NCBI GenBank assembly: GCA_041389525.1
Contig: JAWKRR010000043.1
Location: 5,562-69,561, forward strand
Length of the DNA stretch: 64,000 nucleotides
From: JACKFB01 sp041389525
Lineage (GTDB): Bacteria; Myxococcota_A; UBA9042; PHBI01; JACKFB01
Direction of reading: 5' to 3'
This document shows positions 7,636 to 18,567 of this stretch, piece by piece. The notes under the pieces are model-generated. The model did no database searches, had not been told where the DNA came from, and saw only the letters and a program-made list of their open reading frames with translations. The first letter of the stretch is position 1. Each line of letters starts with the position of its first letter. Position numbers and translations under genes: made by a program.

Positions 7636-7651
7636 TGGCACGTCTCCTGCT
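7636..7651 (+). promoter_or_regulatory. Sigma-54 (RpoN) -24/-12 promoter
   Basis: TTGGCACG-TCTC-CTGCT matches the consensus TTGGCACG-N4-TTGCT with one mismatch. The invariant GG and GC are exactly 10 bases apart. Transcription would start near 7662, leaving a 27-base leader with the strong AGGAGGT ribosome site of the vWA gene. It implies activation by an NtrC-type enhancer-binding protein. Confidence 0.75.
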
Positions 7652-7689
7652 TTACCCCTCTGTGCCCGACGGCACACAGGAGGTGGGCG

Positions 7690-8793
7690 ATGAAGAGACG
7701 ACCGACACTATTGGCTCTAGCGGCGCTCTGCGCCTCACTGGCTGTCCCACTGGCGGCACAGGCCGCGGCACGACCCCGTATCGAGGTGGCGTTCGTCCTC
7801 GACGCGACAGGCTCCATGGGGAGCTACATCGAGGCTGCGCGCCGGCGCATCGCAGGGATCGCCGAGGCCCTCGCCGCAGGAGACCCAGCACCCGAGGTGC
7901 GGTTTGCCCTGGTGGCGTACCGGGACAAGGGCGACGCGTATGTGACCCAGGTCACGCGCTTTACGCACCGCATCGAGGAGATGCGGGAGGCGCTGGACCG
8001 CACCCAGGCCGAGGGGGGCGGTGACACGCCCGAGGCGGTGCTTGAGGCCCTGGAAGCCGGCGTACACGCGCTGGATTGGAGCGCCGCCGACGCTGGCACC
8101 ATCAAGTTGATGTACTTGGTGGGCGATGCGCCGCCGAACGTCTACCCAGACTCTCCCGACGAGGAGACCCTCTTGGGACAGGCGCTGGAGCGGGGGATCG
8201 TCATCCACACCATCGCGTGCGGCAGCATGGATGGCGGCGGGCGCCGCTTCTTTGAGCGGGTCGCGCGGCTCTCCGAGGGACGCCCCTACGCGCTGAGCGA
8301 CGCTGGGGCGTCGGGTAGCGCTGGCGGCGCAGGGGCCGTTGGTGCGGCCGGCGCGACCTCGGTGAGCAGCTTGGGGGCTGTCGTGAGCGACAGCGCGCGA
8401 GCCTATTCTGGCGCGGCCGGGGTGCGCTATGCGCCGCGGGCTCGTCCCGAGGTGGGTACCGAGCGGCTATTTACACCTCCGCTGCTCGTCAGCGGCCTGT
8501 TGGGACCACACCTCCGCTGGGTGGGTGACGCGACGACGTGGCGCGACGTGTGGGCCGCTCACCGGAGCGTCGATCTGGGCGGTGCCATCGCGGCGCCCGC
8601 CATCGACTTCGAGCGCTACCACGTCCTGGTGCTCGGCGGCGCCGACGCTGGGCTGCGCCTCGCCAGGATCGAGCAAGACGAGGGCGTCCGATTCGCCGTC
8701 GTGAACCCCGCGCGCGCCCACGGCGTGCAGTTTGTGCTCATCGCAGCTGGTGACCCCGTGGTCGCCGCCGCCCCCGCTGGAGGTACCCGATGA
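7690..8793 (+). CDS. Secreted von Willebrand factor A domain protein
   Basis: The product is 367 residues with a Sec signal (LLALAALCASLAVPLAAQAAA). A vWA domain follows from about residue 34 to 210. The metal-ion-dependent adhesion site is visible as DATGSMG (residues about 39-45, a DxTxS form), with a Thr in EGGGDTPEAV and Asp in YLVGDAPP. This fits divalent-cation-dependent protein binding in the periplasm or at the surface. A Gly/Ala/Ser-rich linker leads to a C-terminal domain of about 120 residues that I cannot name. AGGAGG sits six bases upstream of the ATG. The stop overlaps the next start (ATGA), so it is translationally coupled to the VIT-vWA gene. A sigma-54 promoter lies just upstream. 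Confidence 0.85.
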   Translation: MKRRPTLLALAALCASLAVPLAAQAAARPRIEVAFVLDATGSMGSYIEAARRRIAGIAEALAAGDPAPEVRFALVAYRDKGDAYVTQVTRFTHRIEEMREALDRTQAEGGGDTPEAVLEALEAGVHALDWSAADAGTIKLMYLVGDAPPNVYPDSPDEETLLGQALERGIVIHTIACGSMDGGGRRFFERVARLSEGRPYALSDAGASGSAGGAGAVGAAGATSVSSLGAVVSDSARAYSGAAGVRYAPRARPEVGTERLFTPPLLVSGLLGPHLRWVGDATTWRDVWAAHRSVDLGGAIAAPAIDFERYHVLVLGGADAGLRLARIEQDEGVRFAVVNPARAHGVQFVLIAAGDPVVAAAPAGGTR

Positions 8794-11081
8794 ACCGGTC
8801 CCGCATTCTCGTTTTCGCCATGGTTTTGCTCACTTCCGGTACCGCCGCGGCCGCGGGCTTCGCGACGAGCGACCGCGGACCCATGCGCACCGCGTACTCA
8901 CGCGCCGAGGTCCACATCGACGGCGACGTCGCCACCACCGTGGTCACCCAGGTGTTCACGAACGACCTGGACGACGCGGTCGAGATGACCTTCGCCTTCC
9001 CGTTGCCCGATGACGCCGCCGTCACCGGTTTTGCAGACTGGCGGGACGGGCGCCGGGTCGAGGCGCGCGCCGCCGGAAAAGAGGACGCCGCTCACGCCTA
9101 CGATGAGGCGGCGGCCGAGGGGCGCACGGCAGCGCTGGTGGAGACCACGGACAAGGCTCGCTTTCAGATGCGCCTGTCGACGGTCGCCCCGCACGGCTCG
9201 CGCCGAGTGGAGCTGCGCTATGTGCAGACGCTCTCGGCGCTTGGCGGCGAGCGTACCTACGTGTTTCCGGCGGATACCCGGGGTGACACGCCGCGGCCGA
9301 GCATGTTCGACCTGGACGTGAACATCGCCTCGGACCGCCCCATCCGCTCCATGCGCAGCCTCAACCAGCGCGACGTCCGGCTGGTGTCGCTCGACGCCTC
9401 GCACGCCGCGGCGCACCTCAGCCGTGCCGGCGGCCTGGGGCTCGACCTCGTGCTGCGCTGGCGCGCGGACGTCAAGGCGCTGGACCTGGCGGCGCGGGCG
9501 ACTCGCGTCCACGCCGACCAGCCGGGCTACATCGAGGCGCGCTTCGCGTTCAACGAGGATTCCTATGGGCGTTTTCGCCCGCAGCGCGACGTGGTCGTGG
9601 TCGTGGACCGTTCGCTTTCCATGGCAGGGGAGCCGCTGGCGAGAGCGCGCAACCTGGCCGAGGGCGTCCTCGCGGAGCTGGCGCCCGGTGACCGCTTCGA
9701 GCTCATCACCTTCAACGAGTTCGTGGTGCAGAGCTTCGGCGGGCTGGTCCCCGCAGAGGACGACACGCTGCTCCGCGCCTTCACCGATCTGGACAGCGTC
9801 GAGGCGTCGGGTCGCTCGAACCTCGCCGCGGCCCTGGATGCCGCCGCCGACGTCGTCCGGGCGAGCCCGGGGGCGCTGGTCCTGCTCGTGACGGACGGGC
9901 AGCCCACCGTGGGCGCGGGCTACGGGTTGGTGGACATCGCCGCCGACGCCGCGCTCTGGGCGGATCACCGCGTCCTGGTGGCGCACATGAACTACCCCAC
10001 GCGCGATGCGGCTCTGGCGGCGCTCTTCCCCGACGTGTCCGTGCGCTACTTGCCCGACGGGCCTGCCGGCGACGAGGCGATCGAGGACATCATCGCCCAG
10101 GTCGTGGCCCCTGCGGTGGACGCGCTCCACGTCGACATCCTCGGTCCCGACGTCACCTCCGTGGAGGGACGCGTCACCAGCCGGTTGAGCGTGGGCGACG
10201 GCGTGCGCCTGATGGCGCGGGCCCAGGGCGACGCGGTCGTGGTGGTGTCTGGGCTGCTGCACGGGGTGCCCGTGCTGATGCAGGAGACCGTGCGCATGCC
10301 CGACGGCCCGGACGGCCGCGGGGATCGTGGGCTGCCGATCGAGTGGGCGCGGCTTCGCGTGCGCGGCCTGGAGACTCAGCTCGACACGGGGGCTTCAGGC
10401 CTCGACGCGGACGCCGCCGAGGCCGAGATCCGCTCGCTCGGCGAGGCCTACGGGCTGGCGACCCGCTACACGAGCTACGTGCTGACCGACGACCTCGCGC
10501 CCGATCGGATCAAGCCGGGCGACCCCGAGATCCGGATCCGCGCGCCGCGGTCGGCGCTGGGTGTGCGCGCCATCCTGCCCTGGGGTGAGGTCGTGGAGTG
10601 CACCTGGCAGGACGACGAAGACCTCTGGCTGGGCCGCTTCCTCGTCCCGCGCGGCACCGCCGACGGCACTTACCGAATGCGCGTGTTCGTCGACGGGCAG
10701 GACACGACCGAGCTGCGTGGGACCCTGTTCTTCCGCGTCGACAGCGAGGCCCCCGAAATGGAGTTGGTCTGCCCTGAGCCAGGACCGGTGGCCGCGGGTC
10801 GCGCGTTCAAGGTCTGGGCGCGCCCGCTGGACCACGTCTTCGAGGGCGGGATCATCGCAGCCATCGGCGACCTCGTCGTGCGGGACCGAATCGACCTCAA
10901 GCGCATCGTTCTGTACGTCGGCGACAGGGAAATCGCGATGGAGCGGGTCGGTCTCGGCGAGCTCTGGGAGGCCACGGTGCCCGGCGATCTTCCCCCGGGG
11001 ACCCACAGCGTCCGCCTCGTCGCCGTCGACTTCGCCATGAACAGCGCAGAGGCGACCCTGGACGTCGAGGTGTCGGAATGA
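8790..11081 (+). CDS. VIT and vWA domain protein with C-terminal Ig-like domains (inter-alpha-trypsin-inhibitor type)
   Basis: The 763-residue exported protein has a signal peptide (LVFAMVLLTSGTAAAA). A VIT domain follows at about residues 22-150 (VTQVFTNDLDDAVEMTFAFPLPDDAAVTGF is diagnostic). The vWA domain spans about 265-440 with a canonical MIDAS (DRSLSM at about 272, SGRSNL, VTDGQP). Two C-terminal beta-sandwich modules end in the pattern GTHSVRLVAVDFAMNSAEATL. VIT+vWA proteins are extracellular matrix-like or adhesion proteins; in bacteria their role is poorly known. It overlaps the genes on both sides by ATGA, giving a coupled three-gene operon. Intact MIDAS residues suggest active metal-dependent ligand binding. 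Confidence 0.9.
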   Translation: MNRSRILVFAMVLLTSGTAAAAGFATSDRGPMRTAYSRAEVHIDGDVATTVVTQVFTNDLDDAVEMTFAFPLPDDAAVTGFADWRDGRRVEARAAGKEDAAHAYDEAAAEGRTAALVETTDKARFQMRLSTVAPHGSRRVELRYVQTLSALGGERTYVFPADTRGDTPRPSMFDLDVNIASDRPIRSMRSLNQRDVRLVSLDASHAAAHLSRAGGLGLDLVLRWRADVKALDLAARATRVHADQPGYIEARFAFNEDSYGRFRPQRDVVVVVDRSLSMAGEPLARARNLAEGVLAELAPGDRFELITFNEFVVQSFGGLVPAEDDTLLRAFTDLDSVEASGRSNLAAALDAAADVVRASPGALVLLVTDGQPTVGAGYGLVDIAADAALWADHRVLVAHMNYPTRDAALAALFPDVSVRYLPDGPAGDEAIEDIIAQVVAPAVDALHVDILGPDVTSVEGRVTSRLSVGDGVRLMARAQGDAVVVVSGLLHGVPVLMQETVRMPDGPDGRGDRGLPIEWARLRVRGLETQLDTGASGLDADAAEAEIRSLGEAYGLATRYTSYVLTDDLAPDRIKPGDPEIRIRAPRSALGVRAILPWGEVVECTWQDDEDLWLGRFLVPRGTADGTYRMRVFVDGQDTTELRGTLFFRVDSEAPEMELVCPEPGPVAAGRAFKVWARPLDHVFEGGIIAAIGDLVVRDRIDLKRIVLYVGDREIAMERVGLGELWEATVPGDLPPGTHSVRLVAVDFAMNSAEATLDVEVSE

Positions 11082-12577
11082 GCCGGCTCATCTGCACCCT
11101 CGCCCTCGCGGCGCTCATCCTGCTCACGGGCACGGTGAGCGCCGCCCGGGCCGCCCGCTGCGTCGTGGCGGAGGGGCCGATTCGCGGCCAGGTCGAGTGG
11201 CCCGGCCACGGGGTGGCCACCATCCGCGACGGGGCGTTGGAGCTACCCGGCCGGGCCATCACGACCTGCGAGGGGCTGCCCGGCGCCTTCCCGACGGCGC
11301 TGGCCCACAGCGGCGGTCGGCTTGTCATCGGGTTTCGGGCGGCCGGTGCCTTCGTGTACGACGGGAAGACGTTTGCTCGCATCGAGGGGTTGCCTGAGGA
11401 CGCGGTTCGCTCGCTGGCCACGGATGGCGATCGGGTGTGGATCGGCACCGGTGCCTCCGGCCTGTGGCGCTGGAGCGCCGGCGGCGAGCCCGAGCGGGTC
11501 GCGCACAGCGTCTTGGGGCGCCGGGAGATCTCAGCGCTCGCGGTCGACGGCGGCACGCTGCACGTGGGCGCAGGGATGTACGGTACATGGACCGTGTCGC
11601 CGACGGGCCGGGTGCGTCGCTCCGAGCGCGGTGTGTACGCGGCGTGCTTTAGGGCGCGGGCCGGCGCCCTCGTCCCGTCGCCACCGGGTCGTGGGTGCGA
11701 CATGGGTCAGGCGCCGGCCGCGTCGGGGCTACCTTCCCCGCACGTGACCGCGCTGTCGGAGCACGAGGGGCGCCTCGTGGTCGGCACATTCGACAAGGGC
11801 CTCGCCGAGTTGGGCGACGACGGGCGCTTCCGCGCGGTGGACGGCAGCCCGCCCTTCATCAACGCGCTGCTCCAGGAGGGGAGCACCCTGTGGATCGCGA
11901 CCCCCAAAGGGCTCTACCGCCGAGACGCCGGCGAGGCGGTGCGTGCGGTGCCGTCTCGGCTGCCCTCAGACCACGTCAACGGGCTGGCCATGGGCGACGA
12001 CGGGACGCTCTGGGTGGCCACGGGGCAGGGCCTCGCGGGCCTCGGTCCGGACGGCAGCGTCCGCGTGCTGGACGAGAGCCGCGGGCTGCCTTCGCGCATC
12101 GTCTACTCGGTCGCGGTCACCGACGACGGCGCGGTCTGGGCCGGCACCGCGGGTGGCGTGGCCCGCTTCGGTCCCGAGGGCGTCTCGCGATTCACGCAGT
12201 CCTCGGGGGCCTTGACCCACGACTGGGTGAACGCGCTCTTCGCCGATGGGGAGAGCGTCCTGGCCGGCACCTACGACGCAGGGGTCGTTCGCCTCTTCCC
12301 CGACGGCGGCGGCGCTCTGGACGCGGAGCTTCAGGACCTCTGGGTCAACCCGGGCGGGATCGCCTACCTCGGAGGCGGGCGCCTCGCCGTGGCGACCCTC
12401 GGCGACGGGCTGGTCGTGAGCGACCGCGGTGGATTGCGTACCGTGGGCCCGCTGCCGTCAGACGACGTGACCGCCGCCTTCGTGTGGGACGGCGTGCTCT
12501 GGGTGGGGACCCGCGGCGGGCTGTGGGCCCAGCGCGATGGGCGCGACGTCACCGCTCGACCTACTGGCACACCGTGA
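11078..12577 (+). CDS. Secreted beta-propeller protein (two-component-regulator propeller repeats)
   Basis: The product is 499 residues with a signal peptide (LALAALILLTGTVSAARA) and then about ten propeller blades of the Reg_prop kind. These are recognisable from VWIGTGASGLWRW, LWIATPKGLYRR, LWVATGQGLAGL, VWAGTAGGVARFG and LWVGTRGGLWAQ. In two-component hybrids this propeller senses extracellular sugars. Here no kinase, membrane helix or regulator is attached, so it is a free periplasmic or secreted propeller, probably a binding partner of the two vWA proteins encoded upstream. Start and previous stop overlap (ATGA). Its last 17 bases overlap the opposing MopE-type gene. Confidence 0.85.
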   Translation: MSRLICTLALAALILLTGTVSAARAARCVVAEGPIRGQVEWPGHGVATIRDGALELPGRAITTCEGLPGAFPTALAHSGGRLVIGFRAAGAFVYDGKTFARIEGLPEDAVRSLATDGDRVWIGTGASGLWRWSAGGEPERVAHSVLGRREISALAVDGGTLHVGAGMYGTWTVSPTGRVRRSERGVYAACFRARAGALVPSPPGRGCDMGQAPAASGLPSPHVTALSEHEGRLVVGTFDKGLAELGDDGRFRAVDGSPPFINALLQEGSTLWIATPKGLYRRDAGEAVRAVPSRLPSDHVNGLAMGDDGTLWVATGQGLAGLGPDGSVRVLDESRGLPSRIVYSVAVTDDGAVWAGTAGGVARFGPEGVSRFTQSSGALTHDWVNALFADGESVLAGTYDAGVVRLFPDGGGALDAELQDLWVNPGGIAYLGGGRLAVATLGDGLVVSDRGGLRTVGPLPSDDVTAAFVWDGVLWVGTRGGLWAQRDGRDVTARPTGTP

Positions 12578-13112
12578 CGCCGTCGCCTCGCGAGCAGCTG
12601 AAGTCCGCACAATCGGTGAAGCCGTTTCCGTCGTTGTCGATGCCGTCTGCGCAGCGCGCGTCGGAGCCCTCGCAACTCTTGACCGTCGCGGAGTTCGCGC
12701 AGTCGCTGTCCTCACAGTCGATCTTGCCGTCCCAGTCGTCGTCGAGGCCATCCGCGCACGCCGTGGGCGAGTCCTCGGGGATCTGCACCGGGGTCCGGCA
12801 CGCGCTGGTCGAGCGGCAGCCGAAATCACCGCAGTCAGTGAAGCCGTTGTCGTCGTTGTCGAGCCCGTCTGCGCACCGCTCAGCGACGTTCTCGGCGCCG
12901 CGCGCCAAGCACGCGTACGCCACGGCGCAGTTCGGATCATCGCAGTCGGTCAGGCCGTCCTCGTCGTTATCGATCGCGTCCCGACAAAGCGCCTGCGACG
13001 CCTCGCCGCAATCCAGACACTCCGAGGCGAGGTACGCGGGCTTCGTGTCGATGGCGCTGTCGCAGCTCAGGCTGAGCAGCGCCAGGAGCAGGAGCCGACC
13101 GCGACCGCTCAC
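12561..13112 (-). CDS. MopE-type repeat lipoprotein
   Basis: The 183-residue product has a short lipoprotein-like signal (LLLLALLSLSC). It then has four copies of a Cys/Asp repeat of the form C-A-D-G-x-D-N-D-x-D/N-G-x-x-D-C-x-D-x-x-C. The same repeat occurs in the copper-binding MopE proteins and in many myxobacterial surface proteins; Asp/Asn-rich loops of this kind bind calcium. The likely location is the outer membrane or surface. The start is GTG and overlaps the stop of the pgsA gene (GTGA), so it should be translated from the pgsA message. The 3' end overlaps the opposing propeller gene. Confidence 0.8.
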   Translation of the reverse strand: MSGRGRLLLLALLSLSCDSAIDTKPAYLASECLDCGEASQALCRDAIDNDEDGLTDCDDPNCAVAYACLARGAENVAERCADGLDNDDNGFTDCGDFGCRSTSACRTPVQIPEDSPTACADGLDDDWDGKIDCEDSDCANSATVKSCEGSDARCADGIDNDGNGFTDCADFSCSRGDGVTVCQ

Positions 13113-13759
13113 GAGATCCCTTCCTTCCTCGCCGCGATCGCCTTGAGGAAACTATTGAAGTAGGCGCCAGCCGAGGCGAGGCTGAACACCATCGAGAGCA
13201 GGAGCAGGCCGAAGCCGAGCGCGTTGAAGTTGACGATCTGCCGGGTGAACCCGAAGTCGACCCAGTAGCTGTAGTGGACGATGATCCCGACGAGGCCCAC
13301 GAGCTGCAGGGCGGTCTTCCACTTGCCCGTCTCGACGACGTGAATCATGAGGCCCTCGCTCGACGCCATCGCACGCAGGCCGGTGATCGACAGCTCACGG
13401 GAGAGCAGCAGCACCACGAACCAGCCGGGGATGCGCCCAAGCTCGGCGCCGATGACCAGGGTGGCCATGACGATCAGCTTGTCGGCCAGGGGATCCAGGA
13501 GCTTGCCCATCAGGCTCTCCTGTCCGCGGCGCCGCGCCAGCCACCCGTCGAGCCAGTCGGTCGCGGCGGCGATTCCGAAGAGCAGCGCCGCGAAGAAGCT
13601 GGTCTTCGGGGTGTCCCAGACCATGAGCGCGATGATCGGCAAGATGAGCACGATGCGCATCAGCGTCAGCACGTTCGGGAGGTTGGTCAGCTCCTCGCGT
13701 GTCGAGCGGCGCACCGTCTGCTTGTCGAGCGGCAGGTCTTGTGTGGGGGAGGTCGGCAT
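13109..13759 (-). CDS. pgsA: CDP-diacylglycerol--glycerol-3-phosphate 3-phosphatidyltransferase
   Basis: PgsA makes phosphatidylglycerolphosphate from CDP-diacylglycerol and glycerol 3-phosphate at the inner membrane, the committed step to phosphatidylglycerol and cardiolipin. The CDP-alcohol phosphatidyltransferase signature is complete: DG-WL-AR-RRGQESLM-G-KLL-D-PLA-D at about residues 70-92, preceded by LPNVLTLMRIVL. Five or six membrane helices and a length of 216 fit the family, with an N-terminal polar extension of about 25 residues. The downstream MopE-type lipoprotein gene is coupled to it. Phosphatidylglycerol is also the lipid donor for Lgt, which links it functionally to the many lipoproteins here. 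Confidence 0.93.
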   Translation of the reverse strand: MPTSPTQDLPLDKQTVRRSTREELTNLPNVLTLMRIVLILPIIALMVWDTPKTSFFAALLFGIAAATDWLDGWLARRRGQESLMGKLLDPLADKLIVMATLVIGAELGRIPGWFVVLLLSRELSITGLRAMASSEGLMIHVVETGKWKTALQLVGLVGIIVHYSYWVDFGFTRQIVNFNALGFGLLLLSMVFSLASAGAYFNSFLKAIAARKEGIS

Positions 13760-13920
13760 CGGGTCGGGACTCTACGTCAGGTTCCTCCAGAAGGTACAGG
13801 CTTCCCAGCGCGCGGCCGCCCGGCTCTGCGGGACCGCTGGTAGCCAATCGCGGGCCGTCCGACTAGGCTTTGACCTGCTCCACCGGCGCGCAGCGCTGTG
13901 TTGTCCCGCGAGGTTTGCCG

Positions 13921-16485
<2,565 letters not shown>

Positions 16486-16491
16486 CGACGG

Positions 16492-16497
16492 TAGATT
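16492..16497 (+). promoter_or_regulatory. -10 element of a probable leaderless promoter (TAGATT)
   Basis: TAGATT lies seven bases before the ATG of the next lipoprotein gene, which has no ribosome-binding site. Transcription would start at or next to the A of the ATG. No convincing -35 is seen. The pattern recurs before several genes in this window. Confidence 0.4.
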
Positions 16498-16504
16498 GCA
16501 CCCG

Positions 16505-17293
16505 ATGACTCGACTGCGCTTCGCGGCTTCCCTTCTCGCGCTCGCCTCCCTCTGCCTCAGCGGTTGTCCGCTCATCGGCGGGGCCACGCCCGACGCGGAA
16601 CCCGCGCCCCCACAGGGAAATCTCCCAGCCACCAGCACAGAGCCCGGCGATCTCAACCAGATGCGCGACAAGCTGGCAGGGGCTTGGGTGGTGCGCCGCG
16701 CGGGCCGCGTGGTGCTCGAGTACAACCTCGACGGCGACCACATCGAGGTCATCGATCGACGCTATCCGACGCCGCGCGAGCTTCGGGGCGAATTCCGCGT
16801 CCGATCCACCAGCGGCTTCGGGGTCCAGGTTGAGGACGGCACGACCTATTGGTACAGCGCCGCCTGGGTGGGTAGCGACGTCCACATCGGGCTCGGCGCG
16901 GCCATCGAGGTCCCCAACATCGAGCGTTTCACGGCCCAGTTGGGTGCCTGGGAGCGGCTCGAGCGCACCCCGGAGACCTGCGTCTACGTCCGCACCTGGG
17001 GCGGCAACGAGACCCGCGCCGACGTCCCCTGCGAGGTCACCGAGCGGAGCGGCCGCCAGGTCTTCAGCTACGAGTCCGAGGACCCTTTTCGCCCCGACCG
17101 GCTCAAGAAGGTCGAGCTCGACGTGGTGGGGAACTACCTGATGGATCGGGAGCTGGCGGAGTCGCTGGCCGTGCCGCGCGTCATCTACGAGCGGGAGCAG
17201 GCCGCGCCGACCGACGGCGCCCCGGCGGAAATCCCCGCGCCAGGGACCGCCGAGCAGCCCGAGATCCCGCCCGCCAGCGCCGGTGAAAGATAA
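16505..17293 (+). CDS. Lipoprotein, family not recognised
   Basis: The 262-residue product starts MTRLRFAASLLALASLCLSGC with a good lipobox (LSGC). The mature N-terminus is Pro-rich. It is followed by a single beta-rich domain of about 150 residues that looks like a lipocalin- or META-type barrel (LAGAWVVRRAGRVVLEYNLDG, FRVRSTSGFGVQVEDGTTYWYS), with two Cys near residues 160 and 178, and a Pro/Ala-rich tail. No enzyme motif is visible. It follows the hydrolase gene by 19 bases and may share its transcript, although a TAGATT element suggests its own leaderless mRNA. Confidence 0.7.
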   Translation: MTRLRFAASLLALASLCLSGCPLIGGATPDAEPAPPQGNLPATSTEPGDLNQMRDKLAGAWVVRRAGRVVLEYNLDGDHIEVIDRRYPTPRELRGEFRVRSTSGFGVQVEDGTTYWYSAAWVGSDVHIGLGAAIEVPNIERFTAQLGAWERLERTPETCVYVRTWGGNETRADVPCEVTERSGRQVFSYESEDPFRPDRLKKVELDVVGNYLMDRELAESLAVPRVIYEREQAAPTDGAPAEIPAPGTAEQPEIPPASAGER

Positions 17294-17419
17294 ACGGACT
17301 CGGAGCCTCTAGTGCGTGCGGTCGGCGATTGTCATACGATGCCCTCACGCCGTGCGAGGCCGTCCCTCTTCACGGGTGCACTGCAATGGGCGCCGCCGCC
17401 CGGGATCAAGGAGTTGGCC

Positions 17420-18523
17420 GTGCGAAATCGATTCTCTCACTCACTCATCATCGCGAGCGTGGCCGGCGGGCTCTTGGGCGGCTTCGGTCTCGTCGGTTGT
17501 GGCGGCGAAGGCCCTACGCCGTGGCCGGGGAGCGCCCCGCCCAACTCCGGTCCGCCCCCGAACATGCCCGTCCAGACGCCCCCGGGCGAAGCGGCGCCGA
17601 CCTCCCCGGAAGACGAGGCCGTGCCGGTCGAGATCCCGACCGCGGGCCACGAGAGCAAGCGCTTCAAGGTCACGCTGACCGCTGAGTTCACAGAGCTTCC
17701 CGAGGGCGCGCGCATCCTCGCCCCCTCGCCCCGCGACCGCCGCTATCAGAAGGTCTCGAAGAGCGAGCACTCCGGCGCGCCCGGTGCCGTGATGCCGGCC
17801 GAAGACCACGAGAACCTCTTCTTCGTCAGCGACGCGCTCACCGCTCCGACCGCCAGCTACAGCGGCACTTTTGAGGTGACCCGGCGCCAGGGAAGTCAGG
17901 GCGCGCTGCAGGCGGCCGAGGGTCAGGACTACGACGGCAGCGAGCCGCCGCTTGGCGAGGTCTCGACGGACGCGGGCATCGTGGCGGCGGCGACCGCGCT
18001 GGGCGCTGAGAAGAAGAAGCCTTACGACGAGGTGCTGGCTGTCCTTGCCGCGGCCGGCGGGATCGCCCTCGCCGACGATGGCCCCGCCGATGCGGCCAAG
18101 GCCCTCGCCGACAAGCGCGCGAGCGAGCTGGGGCTTGCGCGTGCGACCGTCGAGATGCTGCGGCTGCGCGGTGTCGTCGCGCAGGTCGTGCAGGGCATCG
18201 ACCTCGGCGCCGGCTCTGGCACGGTCTCCACGAGCCGCGTGTGGCTGGACGCGAACATGCCGCAGCTCGGCTGGGTACCCCTGGACCCGGCGAAGCGCCG
18301 CTCCATGGAGGATTGGCCCGGCGAGGTGCGCTACGTCGGGCTGCTGCCGGTCGATCGCATCGACCTCGCGTATGGCGACAGCACCGTGCTCGCCGAGGAC
18401 GGCAGCTTCCCCCGCACGACCCTGACCGGAGATCTGGCCACGCCCATGGCCATCAAGGACGGCGCGCGGGTCGGTAAAGTGACCTGGTCGGCGAAGATCG
18501 AGGTCCTTCCGGACGCCGAGTAG
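17420..18523 (+). CDS. Lipoprotein with a transglutaminase-like domain lacking the catalytic Cys and His
   Basis: The 367-residue product starts at GTG with AAGGAG five bases upstream and has a lipoprotein signal ending LVGC. A Pro-rich stretch leads to a beta domain (about 80-170) and a transglutaminase-like core (about 200-320). The core ends LRGVVAQVVQGIDL ... SRVWLDANMPQLGWVPLDPAKR, the family pattern of RGIPARxVxGx ... HAWxExxxxGWxPLDP. Where active enzymes have Cys and His, this protein has no Cys in the equivalent loop (ALADDGPAD) and Arg-Val before the Trp. It is therefore probably a non-catalytic, binding version. The location is the outer membrane or periplasm. An alternative is an unrelated fold with a convergent ending. 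Confidence 0.6.
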   Translation: MRNRFSHSLIIASVAGGLLGGFGLVGCGGEGPTPWPGSAPPNSGPPPNMPVQTPPGEAAPTSPEDEAVPVEIPTAGHESKRFKVTLTAEFTELPEGARILAPSPRDRRYQKVSKSEHSGAPGAVMPAEDHENLFFVSDALTAPTASYSGTFEVTRRQGSQGALQAAEGQDYDGSEPPLGEVSTDAGIVAAATALGAEKKKPYDEVLAVLAAAGGIALADDGPADAAKALADKRASELGLARATVEMLRLRGVVAQVVQGIDLGAGSGTVSTSRVWLDANMPQLGWVPLDPAKRRSMEDWPGEVRYVGLLPVDRIDLAYGDSTVLAEDGSFPRTTLTGDLATPMAIKDGARVGKVTWSAKIEVLPDAE

Positions 18524-18538
18524 GGCGCGAATCGCGAG

Positions 18539-18567
18539 GCGCCGCCTGTCTAATCGAGAGGCGGCGC
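18539..18567. terminator. Bidirectional hairpin between convergent genes
   Basis: GCGCCGCCT pairs with AGGCGGCGC (9 bp) around an 11-base loop. It begins 15 bases after the plus-strand lipoprotein stop, and its loop contains the stop codon of the opposing ATP-grasp gene. It can serve both transcripts. Confidence 0.55.
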
